This document shows positions 1 to 5,032 of a DNA stretch of 8,825 bases, in pieces. Location: NCBI GenBank assembly GCA_017507285.1, contig JAFWBF010000070.1, positions 1-8,825 of the forward strand, given 5' to 3'. The position numbers and the translations under genes are program-made. This stretch comes from Bacteroidales bacterium (lineage in GTDB: Bacteria > Bacteroidota > Bacteroidia > Bacteroidales > P3). The notes beneath the pieces are model-generated. The model was not told the DNA's origin. It did not search any database and was given only the letters and a program-made list of their open reading frames with translations. Each line of letters begins with the position of its first letter. The stretch's first letter is position 1.

Positions 1-102
1 AAAGAAGGTGGAAACCTATTTGTGATTGCCCTAACAAAATGCGACGAAAAGAAGACTTTACTCCTTTGCAGTAAAGAAGAAAAAGAATTTGAAGAAGAAT
101 AA
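1..102 (+). CDS. C-terminal end of an unrecognised protein (5' partial)
   Basis: An open frame runs in from the left edge in frame 1 and ends at TAA (100-102), giving 33 visible residues. It contains a short hydrophobic stretch (NLFVIALTKC) and ends in a highly charged, Glu/Lys-rich tail (KEEKEFEEE). The tail is too short and low in complexity to assign a family. The gene is judged real because the frame reaches the window edge and the stop is followed 20 bases later by a strong bidirectional terminator. It converges on mreD. Two Cys residues are visible but form no recognisable motif. Function unknown. Confidence 0.6.
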   Translation, partial: KEGGNLFVIALTKCDEKKTLLLCSKEEKEFEEE

Positions 103-122
103 AATAAGTTATTAATGCAGAA

Positions 123-163
123 AAACAAAATGAGCTTCGGCAATGTCGAAGCTCATTTTGTTT
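123..163. terminator. Bidirectional intrinsic terminator between the left-edge gene and mreD
   Basis: AAACAAAATGAGCTTCG (123-139) is perfectly complementary to 147-163, giving a 17-bp stem with a 7-base loop. The A-rich left foot and T-rich right foot supply a U-tract on each strand, so it should terminate both the plus-strand gene ending at 102 and the minus-strand operon ending with mreD at 193. Convergent genes sharing one hairpin are common in compact bacterial genomes. Confidence 0.85.
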
Positions 164-192
164 ACGTTTTTATAGTTAAAACATGTATAGAA

Positions 193-711
193 TTACACGG
201 TTCTTTTGCTACTTACAAAAAGGAATTCAAAAGCCAACATAAAAGCCGACGAGACAATGGTGGTAAGTAATGTTCGAATAATAACATTGTAAAAATCGTA
301 AAAACAAAAGGCCTCTATGGTATAATACGAAAGACAATATATAAATGTAAGTATCAGCATAAAGAAAATATAGGTAGAAAAAGCTACCGACTTTACACTC
401 GGATTTTCTATCTCAGAATTGTCATCTTTGGTCAATATTCTGTTGGCAAACAATATTCTTGCAAATCCAACAAGAGTAGCCGAAAAAGCATGGAAGCCCA
501 AACTACAAGAAAATATATCAACAACAAGTCCTGAAATGAACGAAAGAAACAAAAGAAATACTTTGTTCATATTGGTAGGAAGCATTAACACAAATAGTAT
601 ATATACAAACGTATTGGCATAACCACCAAGATATATATTATTCATCACTGATATTTGCAAAAAAATCAGCACTACAAAACGTATTATATTTTTTGAAATT
701 ATATTATTCAT
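193..711 (-). CDS. mreD: Rod shape-determining protein MreD
   Basis: MreD is an integral inner-membrane protein that works with MreC, MreB, RodA and PBP2 in lateral wall synthesis. The 172-residue product is almost entirely hydrophobic, with about five or six predicted membrane segments. It carries the family-like stretch GLVVDIFSCSLGFHAFSATL followed by GFAR, where the Asp in the membrane, the LG and the His are typical. I chose the ATG at 709-711, which overlaps the mreC stop by 8 bases (ATGAATAA) and suggests translational coupling. A longer frame begins at TTG (738), adds nine residues and overlaps mreC by 35 bases, which is less likely. It is the last gene of the block and is followed by the terminator at 123-163. 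The family assignment rests on topology, the motif and its position directly after mreC. PBP2 and RodA genes, often next to mreD in Bacteroidales, are not here. Confidence 0.88.
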   Translation of the reverse strand: MNNIISKNIIRFVVLIFLQISVMNNIYLGGYANTFVYILFVLMLPTNMNKVFLLFLSFISGLVVDIFSCSLGFHAFSATLVGFARILFANRILTKDDNSEIENPSVKSVAFSTYIFFMLILTFIYCLSYYTIEAFCFYDFYNVIIRTLLTTIVSSAFMLAFEFLFVSSKRTV

Positions 712-1546
712 TGCTTTCTGTAAGATTGGTTGTTTCAAGAAGTTTTTGTTGCTCTTCTTTGTATATATTGTTTATTATATAGACAAAGTCCAATTTATTA
801 AAGTCTGTTGCAAATTTTATCCTTACTGTATAAAAACCACTTCCGTGTTCTTCATAAAAACTTTGTATGTAACCCACCGGAATTCCTTCGGGAAAACTTT
901 TAGAAAAACCACTGGTTATAACCGTATCGTTGGTATATAGCTTGTGGGTGGTTGGTATATCGGTCAGTGTTCCATAGCGATAATCTTTGGTATCCCATGT
1001 CAAAGAACCCGATACGCCTGTACGTTTTATACGGATACTGTTTCGGCTATTGCTATGCAATATCGACATAATAGTGGAAAAATTTGGAGTTGTATTTACC
1101 ACCACACCCACTATACCTTGCGACGAAACCACAGCCATATCCGGATGTATTCCATGCAGATAACCCTTGTTTATCATTATATAATTATTGCTGGTGTGCC
1201 ATGTATTGCGTATAACTTGGGCTTCGGTATATTGATATTGTTGCTTATATACAGTGTCGTTTATTTCAAATATTTTTTTGTTGTATTGTATATACGAACT
1301 TGCAATTTGCTGTCTCAAGCGTGCGTTTTCTTCGGCAAGGTGTTTATTGGTTTCTACCAAATTGAAGTACTGTTTCACGCTCTTTGTTTTGTCATACCAG
1401 CCACCGGCTATGGTGTTGCCCCACGAAAGAATAATAGAACCTTGATAATAAGTTGTTTTGTATATCAGCACTATCGAGAGCGTTTGCAAAAGTATGAATA
1501 TAAATACGTAGCTATATTTTCGTATAAAGTTGAAAAGGTTCTGCAT
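704..1546 (-). CDS. mreC: Rod shape-determining protein MreC
   Basis: MreC is a bitopic inner-membrane protein whose periplasmic part scaffolds the elongasome and activates PBP2/RodA. The 280-residue product has the standard order: a short cytoplasmic start, one membrane segment (about residues 11-29), a coiled-coil (about 56-90, with LAEENARLRQQI), then the beta domains. Family-typical stretches are NKG (126-128), GIHPDMAVVSSQGIVGVV (132-149), TSGFSKSFPEGIPVG (211-225) and LDFVYII near residue 252. Length is normal. It starts at ATG (1544-1546), 10 bases after the gmk stop, without a strong Shine-Dalgarno site, as is usual in Bacteroidota. It overlaps mreD by 8 bases. The oddity is its context: it follows gmk, whereas mreB precedes mreC in most rod-shaped bacteria. 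The charged C-terminal tail (residues 262-280) is probably disordered. Confidence 0.95.
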   Translation of the reverse strand: MQNLFNFIRKYSYVFIFILLQTLSIVLIYKTTYYQGSIILSWGNTIAGGWYDKTKSVKQYFNLVETNKHLAEENARLRQQIASSYIQYNKKIFEINDTVYKQQYQYTEAQVIRNTWHTSNNYIMINKGYLHGIHPDMAVVSSQGIVGVVVNTTPNFSTIMSILHSNSRNSIRIKRTGVSGSLTWDTKDYRYGTLTDIPTTHKLYTNDTVITSGFSKSFPEGIPVGYIQSFYEEHGSGFYTVRIKFATDFNKLDFVYIINNIYKEEQQKLLETTNLTESNE

Positions 1547-1556
1547 TTGTGCCTAT

Positions 1557-2138
1557 TTATTGGTTTAAAAACAATTGTATATTTATCTTTGCTTCATCCA
1601 CAGCCTGTTCGAGTACATCATTGACTACCGTTAGATCAAATTTGGTGGAATGTTGTAGTTCGAGCGACGAACGCGACAAACGCTTTTGTATAGCCTCTTC
1701 CGTCTCTGTGTTGCGTATTCTGAGGCGCTGTTCCAAAACTTCTATACTTGGTGGCATCACAAATATCGACAGTGCTTTGCTTCCAAAATATTCCTTCAAA
1801 CGCATACCCCCCAACACATCAACATCAAAAACCACTATCTTGCCATTGCCCCATATCCGTTCAATCTCCGATTTCAACGTTCCATAGCATGTGCCGGCAT
1901 ATACCTCTTCCCATTCCAAAAACAAGTCGTTTTTCACTTTTTCATCAAACAACTCCTTGGTCAAAAAATAATAATCCTGCCCATCTACTTCGCCGGCTCT
2001 TGCCTGCCTGGATGTAGCAGAAATAGAAAACTCAAACTCAGGAAAGTAAGTAAGTAAACGTTTAATTATCGTAGTTTTTCCCGACCCCGAAGGAGCCGAG
2101 AATATAATTACCTTATTGTTTCTGCCGTCGGTGTTCAT
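1557..2138 (-). CDS. gmk: Guanylate kinase (GMP kinase)
   Basis: This enzyme catalyses ATP + GMP to ADP + GDP in the cytoplasm, an essential step in GTP/dGTP supply. The 193-residue product is of normal length for the bacterial enzyme. Visible motifs are the Walker A loop SAPSGSGKTT (14-23), the GMP-binding segment ATSRQARAGEVDGQDYYFLT (41-60), LEWEEVYAGTCYGT (74-87), the Walker B-like VVFDVDVLGG (102-111, usually DVQGA in Proteobacteria), and the lid Arg-rich segment RLSRSSLEL (153-161). All key residues are present. It starts at ATG (2136-2138), 6 bases after the stop of the 410-residue gene, and ends 10 bases before mreC, so co-transcription is very likely. No separate promoter is visible. 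Confidence 0.97.
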   Translation of the reverse strand: MNTDGRNNKVIIFSAPSGSGKTTIIKRLLTYFPEFEFSISATSRQARAGEVDGQDYYFLTKELFDEKVKNDLFLEWEEVYAGTCYGTLKSEIERIWGNGKIVVFDVDVLGGMRLKEYFGSKALSIFVMPPSIEVLEQRLRIRNTETEEAIQKRLSRSSLELQHSTKFDLTVVNDVLEQAVDEAKINIQLFLNQ

Positions 2139-2144
2139 GATATG

Positions 2145-3377
2145 CTATTTAAATTTGCGTTCAAAAATCTTTATAAACGATTGTACTGCCAGCGATTCTT
2201 TGTCCCATTTATACTCCTCTTCCACTGTGCGGAGGTATTCCAATGCTTCTTGGGTATCATTGATTTTGTTCAAACGAAGTATAAAATCATTATAAGCCTT
2301 CATATTTTTACCAAAAAGATCGCTCATAAACAAAATCTTGTCGTTTATACCAATAATTGCTCTAAGGTCATCGACACGACGCTTTTGAGGCTCGCGCTCG
2401 TGAGCTACTTCAAACAATATCTTTTCTTTTTCCTTCGATTCTTGGAATTTATCGGCCAAAGTTTTCACTGTAACTCCCGAAAAACGATCCACCTGCTCGG
2501 CTGCACGAGTTACGCTGTTCGACTTCAAATAATCAAACAATGATGTTTGTCGGTTTTCGTCATGCATCTCTTCCACCCTTGGTACCGAAACAGTAGGCTT
2601 AGGCTGTTCCACTTTTTGGGGAGCAGGTTCTTGAGCCACTATTGGAGTAGGCTCGATAACCTGTTGAGCTATAGGAGCCTGTTCAGCCGGTTTAGTTTCA
2701 ATCTTAACTTCTTTTTCCAGCTCTACAGCAGCTTCTTGCATTGGCTCTCTTTTTGGTTGTAGCGGAGCAACCGGTTCTTTGCTTTGGGCAGCAGGCTGTT
2801 CTACTATGGGCTGATCGTATTCAACAGTTTCAAATTCTATTATTCTAGTCGAAGCCAAAATATCATCGTTGGCAATCTCTTGCAGTATGGTTTCGTTTCT
2901 CATCAGTGTTTCGAATGCAGTATCCGAATTATCATCCTCCTTATCCAAAACAATTTGTTCCTCTTCTTTTTCTACAACTTCCGCCTCCTCGGTTTTTGTT
3001 TCTTCCACCACAGGTTCAGCCGTCGCTTGTTTTGGCGTTTCGATTGTCGCTTGCTCAAGCGGCTCTTCAGCAACATCTGTTGCCGATAGCATAGCGGTGG
3101 CAACAATTTCTGCGGTGGCAACAATTTCTTGGGCTTTGGTTTCCACCTCGGCTTCGTGTTGCTCATGCAACGTGTTTACCACAATATGACTGCCGGGAAT
3201 TTCCAAACCAATATTAACCTTACTAAGCTCCAAAACATTGGTATAGAAGTTCCTTATCGATTCCAACAGAATATCTATCTCTATTTGGGGTATCTTTTCG
3301 TCGTACTTCTGAATACGCTCCACATTTTCTGAAATAGATTGTACAAATGTCGCTAAATTTGCTTTTATTTGATTCAT
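2145..3377 (-). CDS. Uncharacterised protein: two helical domains joined by a long Ala/Glu/Pro linker
   Basis: Function unknown. The 410-residue protein has three parts. Residues 1-70 look helical and amphipathic (SISENVERIQKYDEKIPQ, IDILLESIRNFYTNVLEL). Residues 71-275 are a low-complexity, Glu/Ala/Val/Pro/Gln-rich stretch, probably disordered, with an exact internal repeat EIVATAEIVATA (84-95). Residues 276-410 look folded, with QTSLFDYL (278-284) and DDLRAIIGINDKILFMSDLF (336-355), then AYNDFILRLNKI and a helical end. From memory, the IGINDxxLFxxxLF segment recurs in otherwise unnamed Bacteroidales proteins, but I cannot confirm this. There is no signal peptide or membrane segment, so it is probably cytoplasmic. 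It is the first gene of the gmk-mreC-mreD block, 6 bases before gmk, which hints at a link with growth or envelope elongation by inference only. It starts at ATG (3375-3377). Confidence 0.85.
   Translation of the reverse strand: MNQIKANLATFVQSISENVERIQKYDEKIPQIEIDILLESIRNFYTNVLELSKVNIGLEIPGSHIVVNTLHEQHEAEVETKAQEIVATAEIVATAMLSATDVAEEPLEQATIETPKQATAEPVVEETKTEEAEVVEKEEEQIVLDKEDDNSDTAFETLMRNETILQEIANDDILASTRIIEFETVEYDQPIVEQPAAQSKEPVAPLQPKREPMQEAAVELEKEVKIETKPAEQAPIAQQVIEPTPIVAQEPAPQKVEQPKPTVSVPRVEEMHDENRQTSLFDYLKSNSVTRAAEQVDRFSGVTVKTLADKFQESKEKEKILFEVAHEREPQKRRVDDLRAIIGINDKILFMSDLFGKNMKAYNDFILRLNKINDTQEALEYLRTVEEEYKWDKESLAVQSFIKIFERKFK
3094..3129. repeat. Perfect 18-bp tandem duplication inside the linker of the 410-residue gene
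   Basis: GCGGTGGCAACAATTTCT occurs twice, back to back (3094-3111 and 3112-3129). The unit is six codons, so gain or loss keeps the frame. On the coding (minus) strand each copy encodes EIVATA. Perfect identity suggests recent duplication by slippage, in a part of the protein that tolerates length change. Confidence 0.9.
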
Positions 3378-3680
3378 ATTTATTAAATAAACAAGTTACA
3401 AACACATTAATCCTGAAACTTATAGATTTCGAGACGATACACACTTTCGGATATAACTGTTTATCAGAACAATAAACGAAAACACCGCCTCAAAATCGAA
3501 AGGTAAAATTACATTATATTTTTATATCGGCGTACAAATCCGGGATAAAGTTATTAGCAAACTAAGTTAATAACTCTTCCTTTGGCTATATTTCAATGTT
3601 TATCAATACAATAAATCCTTATCTTTTTGTTACGATATTAGATAATCAGAGTTTTTCCGATGCCAAGTTTTCATTTCGTT

Positions 3681-3711
3681 TCTGCCCAAATGTAAACAGT
3701 CTTTAGCTTTG
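3681..3711 (+). promoter_or_regulatory. Possible Bacteroidota promoter reading toward the palindrome array
   Basis: TAGCTTTG (3704-3711) matches the Bacteroidota -7 consensus TAnnTTTG exactly. TCTG (3681-3684), 19 bp upstream, differs from the -33 TTTG by one base. Transcription would start near 3715-3720 and run through the inverted repeat. Chance matches are common in AT-rich DNA, so this is tentative. Confidence 0.3.
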
Positions 3712-3719
3712 ATTTGAAA
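3687..3719 (-). promoter_or_regulatory. Possible Bacteroidota promoter for the minus-strand operon
   Basis: On the minus strand TACATTTG (complement of 3687-3694) matches the -7 consensus TAnnTTTG. TTTC (complement of 3716-3719) lies 21 bp upstream, one base away from TTTG. If used, it would give the 410-residue gene a 5' leader of about 300 bases. It overlaps the plus-strand candidate at 3681-3711, so the two could be mutually exclusive. Tentative. Confidence 0.25.
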
Positions 3720-3791
3720 TATAGGCAATGAACCTGCTTAAGGCAAAACATTGCTTTTATTATCAAAATATCTTATACAAAAAAGGCATTA

Positions 3792-3977
3792 TTGCTCTAC
3801 TAAATCCTGTATATTCCATAGAAAAAGTTACTCTCACTACTAATATTTCTTTATCCCAAGATTTGGGACAAATATTCCAAAGTTTGGAATATTTATTTCA
3901 AAGTTTGAAATATTTGTCCCAAAGTTTGGAATATTATTTTGCTATGGAATATAAGAAGTTTTGCAGTGGTAGAGCAA
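3792..3977. repeat. Nested long inverted repeat enclosing the palindrome array
   Basis: Two perfect outer arm pairs flank the array. TTGCTCTAC (3792-3800) pairs with GTAGAGCAA (3969-3977). TATATTCCATAG (3810-3821) pairs with CTATGGAATATA (3942-3953). The two segments are separated by unmatched bulges (3801-3809 and 3954-3968). Both pairs are roughly concentric with the second palindrome (centre 3882). The whole could form a cruciform in DNA, or a long interrupted hairpin of about 186 bases in RNA. A MITE-like element with short terminal inverted repeats is an alternative. No convincing target-site duplication is seen. Confidence 0.75.
3854..3935. repeat. Array of four palindromes phased every 21 bp
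   Basis: Four odd-length palindromes are centred at 3861, 3882, 3903 and 3924, exactly 21 bp apart. Cores are TCCCAAGATTTGGGA, TTCCAAAGTTTGGAA, TTTCAAAGTTTGAAA and TCCCAAAGTTTGGAA. The second has perfect 12-base arms (3870-3894) and the third perfect 9-base arms (3894-3912). Arm changes are mirrored (TCCC/GGGA, TTCC/GGAA, TTTC/GAAA) in the first three; only the fourth has a mismatch. The left half (3856-3892) is also nearly complementary to the right half (3893-3929), so either several small hairpins or one long hairpin can form. There are no CRISPR-like spacers. A spacing of two helical turns would suit stacked dimeric repressor sites on one DNA face. Function unknown. Confidence 0.9.
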
Positions 3978-4042
3978 ACTTTTCAAAAGGGAATAACAAT
4001 AATATATCTCCGTCCTAATCTCACACAATTGCGGTATAACAG

Positions 4043-4085
4043 TCAAAAGTGCCATACCACAGGATCAAAACTATAGCACTTTTGA
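4043..4085. repeat. Stem-loop with 10-bp perfect arms
   Basis: TCAAAAGTGC (4043-4052) is complementary to GCACTTTTGA (4076-4085). The stem extends by three more pairs (ATA/TAT) after one mismatch, leaving a loop of about 15 bases. It lies downstream of the palindrome array and about 120 bases before the barrel-gene promoter. No T-run follows on either strand, so a standard intrinsic terminator is unlikely. Confidence 0.6.
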
Positions 4086-4204
4086 TGTATAAACCATAGG
4101 GTTACAATACACAAGTAGGCCACTTGCAAAATGCAAATCTTAGAAATAGTTAAACAACTGATTAACAAAAGTATTTAGATTCGACATAAAAAAAATCAAA
4201 TACC

Positions 4205-4237
4205 TTTTGACAAATTAAAATATAATTAGTATCTTTG
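4205..4237 (+). promoter_or_regulatory. Bacteroidota promoter of the outer-membrane barrel gene
   Basis: TTTTG (4205-4209) as the -33 element and TATCTTTG (4230-4237) as the -7 element are separated by 20 bp, which matches the primary sigma consensus of Bacteroidota (TTTG, about 19-21 bp, TAnnTTTG). The predicted start is about 4241-4245, giving an AT-rich 5' leader of about 70 bases before the ATG at 4312. Confidence 0.8.
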
Positions 4238-4253
4238 TTACAAGTAAGAAACT

Positions 4254-4270
4254 TATATATATATATATAT
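4254..4270. repeat. (TA)8 microsatellite in the 5' leader of the barrel gene
   Basis: Seventeen bases of alternating T and A lie between the predicted transcription start and the start codon. The tract is outside the promoter spacer, so length changes would alter the leader and its folding rather than promoter spacing. It is self-complementary in RNA. Confidence 0.85.
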
Positions 4271-4311
4271 TACTAATAAACAAATAAATATAACAATAAA
4301 ATAGCAAAACC

Positions 4312-4956
4312 ATGAAGAAAAATTTTTTTAAGGCAGCGATATTATTATTCGCAAGCCTATTGACAGCAAACGGTGCAATGGCACAAAATGAAAAGAAAAA
4401 TGCCTTTGTTGTAGAGGCAGGTATCGGTGTAAATAAGTATTTCAACTTTCCTCCATTGTCGCCTATAGCTGGCAGCAACGATAAAACATATTTGGCTCCC
4501 ACCGAAATAATAATGGCAGGATACCGAATAAATAAGGTAATGTTTGCAGCTCAGTACCAATTAACAAACACTTATTTTGCCAATCATCGAGAAGTTCCCG
4601 ATATATCCGAACCAGTAGAAGCTAGAGGTTTATGCCATCAAACAATACTATTGACAGGACGATGGTACGAAAGCATTATAAATTCGATAGAAATATATGG
4701 AGGTTTAAAATTTGGCTTATCCATAATGTACAATACAGGAGGAATTTATCTTACGGATTATACCTTATTCTCCAATAGATATGGCTTTGTTGAGGAATTT
4801 GAAATAGGTCTAAATTGGAAAATGACAAACTATTCCTATATGGGTATAAGAGCGGGCATAGCTCCTTGGTCTATAAACTTTGGCCAAAACAGCCCTGGAA
4901 ATGATAAGATATTTTCTAGCTACAACATATCTATATCATACGCCTTTAAATTCTAA
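4312..4956 (+). CDS. Secreted outer-membrane beta-barrel protein
   Basis: The specific role is unknown. The 214-residue product begins with a classical Sec signal peptide: MKKNFFK, a hydrophobic core (about 8-20), and a probable signal-peptidase I site after AMA (residue 24). The mature part alternates short amphipathic strands rich in Tyr, Phe and Gly (FVVEAGIGVNKYF, IIMAGYRINKVMFAAQYQL, IEIYGGLKFGLSIMY, YMGIRAGIAPWSINF). It ends in SISYAFKF, with a terminal aromatic residue as required for BAM-assisted insertion. The size fits an eight-stranded barrel. It starts at ATG (4312-4314) after an A-rich leader without a Shine-Dalgarno site. It is monocistronic, with its own strong promoter (4205-4237) and a shared terminator (4981-5032). 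It cannot be placed in a named porin family from sequence alone. Confidence 0.85.
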   Translation: MKKNFFKAAILLFASLLTANGAMAQNEKKNAFVVEAGIGVNKYFNFPPLSPIAGSNDKTYLAPTEIIMAGYRINKVMFAAQYQLTNTYFANHREVPDISEPVEARGLCHQTILLTGRWYESIINSIEIYGGLKFGLSIMYNTGGIYLTDYTLFSNRYGFVEEFEIGLNWKMTNYSYMGIRAGIAPWSINFGQNSPGNDKIFSSYNISISYAFKF

Positions 4957-4980
4957 AATATGTAGCAACTTAGTCTGATA

Positions 4981-5032
4981 AATAAAAAGAAGTTCTTGCA
5001 AATGGTATTATTTGCAAGAACTTCTTTTTATT
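4981..5032. terminator. Bidirectional terminator hairpin between the barrel gene and the patatin gene
   Basis: A perfect 23-bp stem (4981-5003 with 5010-5032) closes a 6-base loop GGTATT. The feet are AATAAAAAG and CTTTTTATT, so each strand gives a U-rich 3' side. The right foot overlaps the patatin stop codon (5031-5033), so the hairpin begins at that gene's last codon. It should end both convergent transcripts. Confidence 0.9.

Larger units (their letters stand above)
3378..4311. other. 934-base non-coding region with dense inverted repeats
   Basis: No convincing protein-coding gene, tRNA or rRNA is visible here. The left part (3378-3727) is AT-rich, with an 8-bp stem AGTTATTA/TAATAACT (3549-3556 and 3568-3575) and weak promoter-like motifs on both strands. 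The middle (3792-3977) is the nested inverted repeat holding the 21-bp palindrome array. The right part (4019-4200) has a 10-bp hairpin (4043-4085) and two 5-bp stems (CAAGT/ACTTG at 4112-4126; TTGCA/TGCAA at 4124-4136). The end holds the promoter and leader of the barrel gene. A 96-codon frame (3728-4018) crosses the array but is judged spurious. Confidence 0.7.

Noticed and set aside
712..738. Upstream TTG start for mreD
   Set aside because: It would add nine residues, use a rare start and overlap mreC by 35 bases. The ATG at 709-711 gives a normal-length protein and a typical short stop/start overlap.
944..1624. 226-codon plus-strand open frame opposite mreC
   Set aside because: It is antisense to a clearly recognised mreC and the gmk end, its product has no family features, and it is rich in Cys, His and Tyr as expected of an out-of-frame reading.
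3378..3410. TAACTTG near 3395 as the promoter of the 410-residue gene
   Set aside because: It misses one consensus base and has no TTTG at the right distance, and the resulting leader would be very short. Left as a weak alternative.
3223..3444. 73-codon minus-strand frame overlapping the start of the 410-residue gene
   Set aside because: It is out of frame with a long, well-supported gene and shows no family features.
3854..3935. CRISPR array
   Set aside because: The period is only 21 bp, all of it is repeat-like, there are no unique spacers of 26-40 bp, and no cas genes are nearby.
3781..3989. AAAAGG at both sides of the inverted repeat as a target-site duplication
   Set aside because: The two copies lie at unequal distances from the repeat ends, and short A-rich matches are expected by chance here.
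4043..4085. Intrinsic terminator
   Set aside because: The stem is not followed by a T-run on either strand, and its loop is large.
4215..4502. Minus-strand 95-codon frame over the barrel gene start
   Set aside because: It is antisense to a gene with its own promoter, signal peptide and terminator. Its hydrophobic end comes from AT-rich leader sequence.
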